Shown piece by piece: positions 56,617 to 64,000 of a DNA stretch of 64,000 bases (position 1 is the first letter of the stretch; every line of letters begins with the position of its first letter). A program made the translations under genes and the position numbers. This stretch comes from Hymenobacter yonginensis (GTDB taxonomy: Bacteria; Bacteroidota; Bacteroidia; Cytophagales; Hymenobacteraceae): NCBI RefSeq assembly GCF_027625995.1, contig NZ_CP115396.1, positions 1,922,001 through 1,986,000 on the forward strand. The letters run 5' to 3'. The notes beneath the pieces were generated by a model. The model saw only the letters and a list, made by a program, of their open reading frames with translations, searched no databases and was not told where the DNA came from.

Positions 56617-56895
56617 TTTGCGTGGCTGCCCATCCCAGTTTTGCCTGCCTCAGGCGCAGTACGGCACCCCGAACCGTCTTTGCGGCGCGACGGAGAAGGC
56701 TGCAACGGCCCGGGATAAGTCCGGTTTACCCGGGCAGATGACCGTTCGGCTGCTGCCGCCGCGGGTTCGTCGCTGCGGGCCCGTTTTCCGTCGAAAACGC
56801 GCTAGGGCCGACCAGCATCCTGAGTATATTCTATCCAAGAAGCCGCTCCGCTATACCCCAACCCGGACTTTCCTGCCTGGCTCACTATCACACCT
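56617..56895. other. Intergenic stretch, no gene seen
   Basis: About 280 nt between the photolyase terminator and the GAF gene. It contains a small palindrome, CCCGGG ... CCCGGG (about 56710-56731), and a slightly AT-richer patch around 56820. No promoter box was identified with confidence. Confidence 0.4.
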
Positions 56896-57645
56896 ATGCC
56901 CGACCTCACGACCCTGTTCCCAGCCCAGGAACAGCAGCGCCAGCAGGCCCTGCAGGAGCTCTACATTGCCGGCACGCCTCCGGAAGAGCTGTTTGATGAT
57001 CTGGCCGCCCTCTCGGCCCTGATCTTTGATACGTCCATCAGCCTGATTTCGCTGGTCACCCGCGAGGCGGTGTGGTTCAAGGCGCAGGCCGGCCTGCCGG
57101 GGGCGGTGTGGCTGCCGCGGCAAGACAGCCTGTGCTCGGTGGTAGTGCTGCGCGGCGCCACCACCGTGTTCGAGAACCTGGAGCAGCCGCCCTGCCAGCT
57201 GGTAAACCAGGCCGTGGCGCGGGAGCTGCAGCTGCGCTTCTACGCCGGCAGCCCCCTGCTCACGCGCCAGGGCTACGCCATCGGGGCGCTGTGCGTGCTC
57301 GACCAGCAGCCGCGCGTATTTACCACCGAGGAACAGCTGCTGCTGCGCCAGCTGGCCCGGCTGGTGATGGGCACCATCGAGCTGCGGCTGGTGGCGCTCT
57401 ACCATCCGACCGGCCCGCCGCCGGCCCTGACCAGCGCCTTCCGCTACCTGGGCACCACCGTCGACCGGATTGCCGGGCAGCTGCCCGTCGCCGGCAAGGC
57501 CACATCCGACAACTACCGCCTGATCGGCCGGATTCTGGCCGATACGGAGCAGGTGCTGGCCGGAGCGCAGCAAACGCTGGGCGCCCCGGCTACGGCCCGC
57601 ACGGCCCTGGCCGTGCAGCACCTGCTGTCGGCCCGCCCCACCTGA
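56896..57645 (+). CDS. GAF-domain protein
   Basis: A 249-residue cytoplasmic protein. Residues about 5-170 form a GAF sensor domain of the free-standing type (TPPEELFDDLAALSALIFD, SLISLVTREAVWFKAQAGL, FYAGSPLLTRQGYAIGALCVL). The C-terminal ~75 residues are helical without a recognisable output domain. The GAF lacks chromophore motifs, so it probably binds a small ligand or serves in redox or light signalling by interaction; ligand unknown. It is convergent with the next gene. Confidence 0.82.
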   Translation: MPDLTTLFPAQEQQRQQALQELYIAGTPPEELFDDLAALSALIFDTSISLISLVTREAVWFKAQAGLPGAVWLPRQDSLCSVVVLRGATTVFENLEQPPCQLVNQAVARELQLRFYAGSPLLTRQGYAIGALCVLDQQPRVFTTEEQLLLRQLARLVMGTIELRLVALYHPTGPPPALTSAFRYLGTTVDRIAGQLPVAGKATSDNYRLIGRILADTEQVLAGAQQTLGAPATARTALAVQHLLSARPT

Positions 57646-57672
57646 GGGCCGGGCCAGGCAGAATCCAGACAG

Positions 57673-58614
57673 CTACCGGGCGGTCATGCGCCGGGCCAGG
57701 TCCTCGATATCGGGGCGGCGGGCCAGCACGGCCAGCCACTCGGCCGGAATGGCGGCTTCGCCATAGTACAGGCCGGCCAAACCGCCGGTTACGGCCCCGG
57801 TGGTGTCGGTGTCGTCGCCGAGGTTGACGGCGGCCAGCACGGTTTCGGCAAAGGTTTCGTGGCGGAGCAGGCACCACAGGCTGGCTTCCAGGGTGTGCAT
57901 GACGTAGCCGCCGCTTCGGATCTTCTGCTCCTGAAAATCAGCCAGTTTTCCGGTTAGCAGATAGTCGAACTGCGCTATTTCCGGTTCTGGAACGCGCAAC
58001 TCCCGCAGCTGGGCCGGGGCTTCGGCGCACAGTTGGGCGTAGGCCTCGGCCGGGGCCCGGCCGGCACGCAGGTGGCGGGCCACTTCCAGGTACAGCCAGC
58101 ACGCCACCGCCGAGCGAATATGGCCGTGCGTGACGGCCGAAGCCTCCCGGATCAGCTGAAACCGGGCGGCTGGCTGGGCCTGCTCCTGGTAGAAAGCCAG
58201 CGGCAAAATCCGCATCAGGGCGCCGTTGCCGTTGCTGTATTCGTCGGTGCCACCCGCCAGAATTAGGTCAGGGTCGGCTTTGAGCTTCTGCAGGGCCTCG
58301 CGGGTGGTGATGCCGATGTCGAACACGGAGCCGTGGGGCGTCCAGAAGTTTTTGTAGTACCAGCGGACGCAGTTTTCGGCCAGCTTGCCCACGGTGTAGC
58401 CGTCGGCAATGGCTTCAGCCAAACAGAACGTGAGCGAGGCATCGTCGGACCAGGTGCCGGCGGGCTGGTGGTGGGTGCCGTAGGCGCGCATGTGCACCAC
58501 GGGGTCGTGGCGGCGGGCAGCGCGGCTCTGGAACTCCACGGGCACGCCCAGCGCGTCGCCCACGGCCAGACCCAACAAAGCGGCGCGGAGCTGGGCTTCG
58601 GAGGTATCTATCAT
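57673..58614 (-). CDS. ADP-ribosylglycohydrolase family protein
   Basis: Removes ADP-ribose from proteins or small molecules using a di-metal site; 313 residues. The N-terminal LLGLAVGDALGVPVEF, the metal motif TWSDDASLTFCLAEAI, SNGNGALMRILPLAFY and NLGDDTDTTGAVTGGLAGLYYG are all present and complete. SDD replaces the more frequent TDD in the first metal loop, which keeps both Asp. No ADP-ribosyltransferase or macrodomain gene is nearby. It lies 11 nt downstream of the GH13 gene on the same strand, so it may be co-transcribed with it. Confidence 0.93.
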   Translation of the reverse strand: MIDTSEAQLRAALLGLAVGDALGVPVEFQSRAARRHDPVVHMRAYGTHHQPAGTWSDDASLTFCLAEAIADGYTVGKLAENCVRWYYKNFWTPHGSVFDIGITTREALQKLKADPDLILAGGTDEYSNGNGALMRILPLAFYQEQAQPAARFQLIREASAVTHGHIRSAVACWLYLEVARHLRAGRAPAEAYAQLCAEAPAQLRELRVPEPEIAQFDYLLTGKLADFQEQKIRSGGYVMHTLEASLWCLLRHETFAETVLAAVNLGDDTDTTGAVTGGLAGLYYGEAAIPAEWLAVLARRPDIEDLARRMTAR

Positions 58615-58625
58615 AGAGGTGAAGG

Positions 58626-60509
58626 TTACTTCATCAGCTCCAGCACCAACGCCGTTTTGGCGGGCAGCTGCAGGGTTTTCAGGTCGGAAATGGTTTCGCC
58701 GGTTAGCACGTTGCGGGCTTTGGTGAAGCCGGCCATGCGTTCGGAGAAGCGGGCGGTGGGCAGGCTGGCGGCTTTATCGGTGGTGTTGGAGGCTACCATC
58801 ACGGTGCCGGCGTCGGCGTAGCGGAAGTACACGTACTGGCCGTTTTCGGGCAGGTACTGCATCAGCTGGCCGGAGCTGAGCACCGGGTGGGTGCGGCGGT
58901 AGTTGGCCAGGGTGCTCACAAAGCGGAAGGCGTCGTTTTCGGCCTCGGTGCGGCCGGCGGCCGTGAACTTGTTCTGCTGGTCGCCGGGGAAGCCGCCGGG
59001 GAAGTCGCGGCGCACTTCGGCGTCGGAGGGGTCCTTGAAGTTTTTCATCAGGATTTCCGTGCCGTAGTACATGCTCGGGATGCCGCGGGTGGTCAGCAGC
59101 CAGGTCAGGCCCATCTTGTACTTGGCCACGTCCTCGCCTACTTCCGACAAGAACCGGTTATGGTCGTGGTTGTCGATGAAGGTGACGAGCTTGGTGGGGT
59201 CCTGGTACACGGCGTCCTGGGCCAAGGCCTGGTACACGCGCTGGGCGCCGTTGTCCCAGCCGGTGGCACCCGGCGTACCCACTTCCTTCAGGCCGGCCAG
59301 CATGGCGTTTTCCAGCACGAAATCGAGGCCGCCGGGCTGGTTGGACTTGAAGGGAAAGTCAATCTTGTTGCGCACGTAGTAGGCCTGATCCACGATGCTG
59401 GTCACCGACGATTCTCCGAAAATGTGAATCTTTGGGTACTCCTGCAGCAGCGCCGCGTTGCAGCGGTTCATGAAGGGCTGGTCGTTGTACATGTAGGTGT
59501 CGATGCGCCAGGCATCCACCCCGAAGTTCTCCACCGTCCAGAGGGCGTGCTGGATCAGGAAGTTGGCCACGTAGGGGTTCTGCTGGTTGAGGTCGGGCAG
59601 GAAGGGCACAAACCAGCCGTCGAGGGTCACTCTGCGGTCAATCTGGGCGGCGTGGGGGTCGGTGATGGGCTGCTGGCGGTAGCTGGTGTTGGTGTACGTG
59701 GGCCACTGGTGCAGCCAGCTTTTCATGGGCAAGTCCTGGATAAACCAGTGATTGTTGCCGATGTGGTTGTACACGGCGTCCTGCACCACTTTCAGGCCCA
59801 TGCCGTGGGCTTTCTGCACGAAGGCTTTGTAGGCCGCATTGCCGCCCAGGCGCTTATCCACGGTGTAGTGGTCGGTGAAGCCGTAGCCGTGGTAGGCCGA
59901 GCGTTTGGCCCCGCCTTCGTCGGTGAGGCCCTGGTTGTTTTCGATGACGGGAGTAAACCACACAGCCGTCACGCCCAGCTCCTTCAGGTAATCGAGGTGC
60001 TGGCTGGCCCCTTGCAGGTCGCCGCCGTGGCGCAGGAAGGGCTGGGCGCGGTCGGAGCTGGGGTCGGCCATATCGGCAAACTTGTCGTTCGAGGGGTCAC
60101 CGTTGGCAAACCGGTCGGGCATGGCCAGGTAGATGAAGTCGGCCTGCGTTACGCCCTGGGCTTTCACGGCGTTGTCGCGAGCCTTAAGCTCCCAGTTCTG
60201 GGTTACGGTTTTCGCGCCCTTCTTGCCCACCAGCGCCACCTGCCCGGGTTTGGCCGTGGGCGCAATGATGAGGTCGAGGAAGGCGTAGTTGGGGTTCTCG
60301 ACGGTGTTGGTTTTCACCAGCTTCACGCCGGGGTAGTTCACGGTGTAGGTGAGCGTGCCGGCCTGGGGGCCGTACACCAGCACCTGCACGGTGTTGTGCT
60401 TCATGCCCACCCACCAGTTAGTAGGGTTCAGGCGGGTGATGGACTGGGCCGCGGCGCCCAGCGGCAGCAAAGAAGCCGCCAGCAGCAGCGTATAGAGCGT
60501 TTTTTTCAT
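58626..60509 (-). CDS. GH13 cyclomaltodextrinase/neopullulanase, SusA-like
   Basis: Periplasmic enzyme that cuts maltodextrins, cyclodextrins or pullulan; 627 residues. Signal peptide MKKTLYTLLLAASLLPLGAAAQ. An N-terminal Ig-like cyclomaltodextrinase domain (LNPTNWWVGMKHNTVQVLVYG) is followed by the barrel with FIYLAMPDRFANGDPSND, DAVYNHIG, VDAWRIDTYMYND (nucleophile Asp), HIFGESSVTS (acid/base Glu) and FIDNHDHNRFLSEV (third Asp). The C-terminal beta domain ends with ALVLELMK. It matches SusA of starch utilisation systems, though susC and susD are not in the window. The GH97 and the other GH13 are 4-8 kb away on the opposite strand. Confidence 0.95.
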   Translation of the reverse strand: MKKTLYTLLLAASLLPLGAAAQSITRLNPTNWWVGMKHNTVQVLVYGPQAGTLTYTVNYPGVKLVKTNTVENPNYAFLDLIIAPTAKPGQVALVGKKGAKTVTQNWELKARDNAVKAQGVTQADFIYLAMPDRFANGDPSNDKFADMADPSSDRAQPFLRHGGDLQGASQHLDYLKELGVTAVWFTPVIENNQGLTDEGGAKRSAYHGYGFTDHYTVDKRLGGNAAYKAFVQKAHGMGLKVVQDAVYNHIGNNHWFIQDLPMKSWLHQWPTYTNTSYRQQPITDPHAAQIDRRVTLDGWFVPFLPDLNQQNPYVANFLIQHALWTVENFGVDAWRIDTYMYNDQPFMNRCNAALLQEYPKIHIFGESSVTSIVDQAYYVRNKIDFPFKSNQPGGLDFVLENAMLAGLKEVGTPGATGWDNGAQRVYQALAQDAVYQDPTKLVTFIDNHDHNRFLSEVGEDVAKYKMGLTWLLTTRGIPSMYYGTEILMKNFKDPSDAEVRRDFPGGFPGDQQNKFTAAGRTEAENDAFRFVSTLANYRRTHPVLSSGQLMQYLPENGQYVYFRYADAGTVMVASNTTDKAASLPTARFSERMAGFTKARNVLTGETISDLKTLQLPAKTALVLELMK

Positions 60510-60642
60510 GGGAATAGTGCGTGAGAAACCAGGCAACGGCGTTAGCAGGCCGGAAGTTATTGGTTTCGGCGGGTACGCCCACCGGCCCGGCAGCTTTTCG
60601 GAGCCGTCGGACCAGTCGTTGCCAGGACGTATGCACCGATTG

Positions 60643-60779
60643 GTAGAACGGCATAGAGACGCAATATTTTGCGTCTCATCGTTGAACGACCGATGCCGCG
60701 TCGACCCACCCACAACTGCGCAGCCTAAACAACATCAGCAACGACGAGACTCCAACTATTGCGTCTCTACACCGTTCTA
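60643..60779. repeat. Family A palindrome, copy 4
   Basis: Arms TAGAACGGCATAGAGACGC (from 60643) and GCGTCTCTACACCGTTCTA (to 60779) pair well. The right arm has an altered core (GACTCCAACTATTG) against the usual GACGCAAAATATTG. It lies between the GH13 gene and the stop of the macroglobulin-like gene. Confidence 0.75.
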
Positions 60780-60789
60780 TATTCGTCCG

Positions 60790-63700
60790 CTACTCCACCA
60801 CCGTTTGCTTGCTGGCCGAGCGGCCGAACCGGGTGGGGAAGTACATCAGCTCGGCTTTGGCGGGGTTGAGGGTGTAGCGGCCGCGGTAGCGCGGCTGCAG
60901 CGCCAACCGGAACGTGTGGCGCCCAACGGGCAGCACGTCGATGAAGATGCCGACTTGGTGGCGCAGGTATTCGCGGTGCACCTCGAACGAGTTACCGGGC
61001 GCTTTTTCGCCGTAGGAGCAGCCGGCCGGGATGGGCACTTCCAGCAGCACGTAGTGGGCTTCGGCCTTCACGTCCACGGTCACGAGCAGCTCGGCGGGCT
61101 GGCCGGCCTTCAGCAGCACGCGGCTGCCCTCCTGCCCGGCCAGCGCGGTGCGCACCCCAAACGGCGCGGCCACCGCCACCGGCGCGGCATTCCAAAACGA
61201 CTGATACGCCGTGGCATACACCGGCAGGCCGCCTTCCTTGCGCAGCACCAGCGGCCCGGCCCCGGCCGCCACGATGGTGTCGAACGGAAATTTGCTTACC
61301 TGCTGGCTGAGCGCGCCGCTAAATTGGGCGCGGGCCATCAGGCCCTGAGAACCAGCCACCAGCAGGTCGGGCACAATAGTTTCCAGAATGAGGGCGGCCT
61401 CGTAGGTGCTGCCCCAGTGGCTGGCGCTGCGGCGCTGCTGCAGCAGGTAGGTCCGGATGCGGGTCAGCTCGGCTTCCTGGCCACCGCGGGCGCGCAGCAG
61501 GCGGTAGGCCAGCAGCGTGTTGGCGGTGCGGTCGGGCAGCAGGTAGCGGTAAAACGCGCCGTCGCGCAGCGTATCGGCATAGAACACGCCGCCGAGCTCA
61601 GTGCGCAAACGGTAGCGGCGCAGCGTGTCCAGCTGAAACGGCAGCCCCAGCTGCTGGCGCAGGTTGGCCAGGGCCAAGTACCGGTCGAGGGGCTGGCGGA
61701 CCTTTTTGCCCGCCGGGGTTTCGCGCTCCAGGCGCAGCACGTAGGTGCGGAAATCGGGCTGGGCACCGAGGCGGTGCAGCAGCTGCAGCAGCCGGATCCG
61801 GTCGTCGTCGGATTGGAAATACAAGGCCTCGTAGCGCTGACCGGTGGGCGTGGCGGCCAGCGCAGCGCGGGCGGCGGCATCGGCAAAGGCCACATCCAGC
61901 TGCCGCAGCAGGTAGCTGCGCAGCGCGTCCCGGTCGAGCTTCACGGCGTAGCCCTGCTGGGTGGCTTCCAGCAGCGCTTCCACCACGTGCAGCGTGGCCC
62001 AGGGGCTGACGGCCGCGCCGGGCCAGGTGCCCCACAGGCCTTCGGGCTGGTGGCGCCCGCGCAGCAGGTGCCGGATCAGGCGGTTCACGTCCTTCTCGCC
62101 CTCAAACGGCTGCTTGAGCTGCTCGCGGATGCGCTGCTCCAGCAGCAGGGTTTTCAGCTTGGAGGCGGCCTGCTCGTTGCAGAGGTAGGCGTAGCGCTGC
62201 ACGTGCCGGATTTCATCCAGCAGCGTGGGCAGCGGGTCGCTTTCCAGGCGCACCGTCACGGGTCCCAGCTCGGGGCGGATGGGCAGCGTGAGGGTAGTAT
62301 CGGTGGCGGTGAGCACGGCGAAGGTGCCCACCCGCTCGCGGGTGCCGGCCGGCAGCACCGGCAGGTAGCGCAGCTCGCCGTCCTGGTAGCCATTGGGCTG
62401 GGTGAGCTGGAAGCTGACCGCCACCGAATCGGGGCCGCCGCTGGGGGCCGTGAGGGTGAGCGTGTCGAGGGCGGCGGTGGCTACCTGGTGGCGCTGGCTG
62501 CGGGCCGGCCCCTCGCCCACCCGGAAGCTGGTCGTGACCTGGGCCGTGTCGGGCAGGTAGTTGAGGGTTTTGCCGAGCAGCTGCGCCCGGTCGCCTTCGA
62601 TGAGGAAGCGCGGCGCGGCCAGCTCGCCCAGCACGGCCTTGAAGGAGCGCATCAGGGCCGTGAAGCTGCCGGTGCGGGCGTGGTCGTCGGAGGCCAGCAC
62701 GAAGGTGTCCCAGCCGGTGATGTCGTCGGGCACGATGACTTCGGTGCTGGCCCGGCCCTGGGCATCGGTGACGAGCGAGGGCCGCCACCAGCCGGAATCC
62801 GAGAAGCGGCGACGCAGCGAGAGGCGCGGGTCGCGGCTGGCGGTGGGCTGGCCGTCGGGGCCGATGGCCGGGGCCGGATCGGCGTCGAAGCCCAGCGCCC
62901 TGCGGCCGCCGACGCCGGATTTGGTGGTTATGATGATGACGCCGTTGGCGGCGCGCGAGCCAAACGTAGCAGCCGCGGCGGCCCCTTTCAGCACCTTCAT
63001 CCCCGCAATATCGTCGGGGTTGATATCGGCTTGGTTGCCCGAAAACGGCAGCCCGTCCACAATCAGCAGCGGCAACCCGCTCCCGCTGAGCGTGCTGCTC
63101 CCGCGGATCTGCACGCCCGCCACCCGGCCCGGCTGGCCGTCAATAGAAACACCCGCCACCCGGCCCGACAGTGAGGCGCTGGTGATGGTGGAAACCGAAG
63201 CCGACAGGTTGCGGCGGCGCTGCTCCACTCCGAAGCCTACCACTACCACTTCATCCAGATGCTTGCTGTCAGCGACCATTCCCACCAGCATATCGCGCCC
63301 ATCCAGCCGGTACTCCATGGTCACAAAGCCGACATAGGAAAGTTGCAGCAGGCCGCCGTCCGGCGGCACGCTCAGCTCGAAGCTGCCGTCGGCGTTGGTG
63401 CTGACACCGATAGTAGTGCCTTTGAGCAGCACCGTGACGCCGGGCAGGCCTTCGCCGGTTTGCTTGTCTTCGATGCGGCCGCGCTGTACGCGCCAGCCTG
63501 GTTGCGGCACCACGGGCACCGTTACCTGTACTTCGCGGCGCTCCTCGCGGGGCTGAGTGGTAGCATTTGGGCGGGGCAGCCGCTCCTGCACCAACTGCCG
63601 GAAGCGGCGGCGCAGCGCCCGCGCTGCCGGGCCGGCCGGAAGCACGTCCGCGGAATCCAGCTGCACGTAGGTGGCGCCGTTGGGCTGCACGCTGACTTCC

Positions 63701-64000
63701 GGGGCCGGGGCCAGCACGGTGCTGTCGGCCAGCAGCAGGGCCAGGCGGTAGCGGCCGGTGGGCAGCGCGTGGATGGTCTGGGGCAGGCCGCGCTCCAGCC
63801 GCACGAATTTGGGGTTGCCGGGCTGGGTGAGCAGCGTGTAGAGTACCGGCGGCAGCGTGGCAGGCTGGCGCCGGGCCGCATTGGCGGCGGGTGGCACCGG
63901 CAGGCGCACGGTTAGGCGCCCCTGCCCGGCGGGCGTGGTTACAGGGTTGTGCAGCTCCGGCTCGGGGCTGTAGCTGCTGCGGTAGTAGCCGGTGGCGGGC
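60790..64000 (-). CDS. Alpha-2-macroglobulin-like protein with inserted regulatory and TonB plug domains (runs off right edge)
   Basis: 1070 residues are visible and the frame is open through base 64000, so the N-terminus (signal peptide and first MG domains) is missing. In order from the right edge: MG-like strands; a carboxypeptidase-regulatory-like domain (63265-63492; TGEGLPGVTVLLKGTTIGV, SYVGF); a SusC-type TonB plug (62911-63261; DEVVVVGFG, QIRGSSTLSGSG, LLIVDGLPF, FGSRAANGVIIITTKSG); the A2M domain (SGWWRPSLVTDAQGRAS, IVPDDITGWDTFVLASD); and a thioester domain with YLCNEQAASKL (CNEQ at 62170-62181), complement-like helices, and a C-terminal receptor-binding-like domain. No beta-barrel follows the plug. 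A cell-surface role in trapping proteases or binding partners is inferred. Confidence 0.88.
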   Translation of the reverse strand, partial: PATGYYRSSYSPEPELHNPVTTPAGQGRLTVRLPVPPAANAARRQPATLPPVLYTLLTQPGNPKFVRLERGLPQTIHALPTGRYRLALLLADSTVLAPAPEVSVQPNGATYVQLDSADVLPAGPAARALRRRFRQLVQERLPRPNATTQPREERREVQVTVPVVPQPGWRVQRGRIEDKQTGEGLPGVTVLLKGTTIGVSTNADGSFELSVPPDGGLLQLSYVGFVTMEYRLDGRDMLVGMVADSKHLDEVVVVGFGVEQRRRNLSASVSTITSASLSGRVAGVSIDGQPGRVAGVQIRGSSTLSGSGLPLLIVDGLPFSGNQADINPDDIAGMKVLKGAAAAATFGSRAANGVIIITTKSGVGGRRALGFDADPAPAIGPDGQPTASRDPRLSLRRRFSDSGWWRPSLVTDAQGRASTEVIVPDDITGWDTFVLASDDHARTGSFTALMRSFKAVLGELAAPRFLIEGDRAQLLGKTLNYLPDTAQVTTSFRVGEGPARSQRHQVATAALDTLTLTAPSGGPDSVAVSFQLTQPNGYQDGELRYLPVLPAGTRERVGTFAVLTATDTTLTLPIRPELGPVTVRLESDPLPTLLDEIRHVQRYAYLCNEQAASKLKTLLLEQRIREQLKQPFEGEKDVNRLIRHLLRGRHQPEGLWGTWPGAAVSPWATLHVVEALLEATQQGYAVKLDRDALRSYLLRQLDVAFADAAARAALAATPTGQRYEALYFQSDDDRIRLLQLLHRLGAQPDFRTYVLRLERETPAGKKVRQPLDRYLALANLRQQLGLPFQLDTLRRYRLRTELGGVFYADTLRDGAFYRYLLPDRTANTLLAYRLLRARGGQEAELTRIRTYLLQQRRSASHWGSTYEAALILETIVPDLLVAGSQGLMARAQFSGALSQQVSKFPFDTIVAAGAGPLVLRKEGGLPVYATAYQSFWNAAPVAVAAPFGVRTALAGQEGSRVLLKAGQPAELLVTVDVKAEAHYVLLEVPIPAGCSYGEKAPGNSFEVHREYLRHQVGIFIDVLPVGRHTFRLALQPRYRGRYTLNPAKAELMYFPTRFGRSASKQTVVE

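Noticed and set aside
60790-63261. A separate TonB-dependent receptor gene
   Set aside because: The plug is in one continuous frame with A2M-type sequence on both sides, and no beta-barrel strands or C-terminal receptor signature follow it.

Overview
The window looks like a chromosome segment of an aerobic Bacteroidota of the Hymenobacter type (Cytophagales). The reasons are the high GC content, the recurrent TAnnTTTG -7 promoter element with a TTG or TTTG element about 19-20 nt upstream, the lack of clear Shine-Dalgarno sites, and families typical of the phylum: type III glutamine synthetase, LptE-family lipoprotein, putative porin, GH97 and SusA-type GH13 enzymes, a SusR/DUF6377-like regulator, and a TonB plug domain. 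No rRNA, CRISPR array, transposase, phage or plasmid gene was seen.

Layout. 0-16 kb: left-truncated glutamine synthetase III (-), a membrane sulfatase-fold enzyme, an AT-rich insert with an Imm11/DUF1629-like gene, mtaB, an HTH protein with a low-complexity linker, a gene-poor 1.1 kb stretch, a MacB/FtsX-type permease, secreted proteins of unknown function, miaE, a putative porin and lpxK. 16-24 kb: DUF4918-type uracil-DNA glycosylase, a Nif3-like/zinc-ribbon overlapping pair, a TPR protein, pabB, a chloramphenicol-acetyltransferase-like protein, a HAD hydrolase and miaB. 24.8-31.2 kb: sigma-54 activator, lptE, a TPR-tailed acidic protein, secG, groES and groEL, with a good sigma-54 promoter match before groES. 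31.5-39.2 kb: POT peptide transporter, pckA, S1/P1 nuclease, SDR, rsmE, DUF4159. 39.4-44 kb: heme oxygenase, bacteriophytochrome, response regulator and receiver-kinase, a compact red/far-red light sensing operon. 44-48.2 kb, minus strand: membrane protein, acyltransferase, patatin, MBL hydrolase, accA. 48.4-55 kb: a starch/maltodextrin block (SusR-like regulator, GH97, GH13 lipoprotein) bracketed by two identical tRNA-Asp genes. 55-64 kb: DASH-type cryptochrome/photolyase, GAF protein, ADP-ribosylglycohydrolase, a second GH13 enzyme, and a right-truncated alpha-2-macroglobulin-like protein.

The most unusual items are: (1) the alpha-2-macroglobulin-like protein at 60790-64000, which carries a carboxypeptidase-regulatory-like domain plus a SusC-type TonB plug domain where a bait region would be expected, with no beta-barrel; (2) lptE, whose lipoprotein signal peptide is encoded by one arm of an inverted repeat; (3) the sigma-54-like promoter of groESL next to a sigma-54 activator gene; (4) several families of palindromic intergenic repeats; (5) genes whose -7 box ends exactly 4 nt before the start codon, suggesting leaderless mRNAs; (6) the starch block between tRNA-Asp cassettes. 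All functional calls rest on reading motifs by eye; no database search was run.
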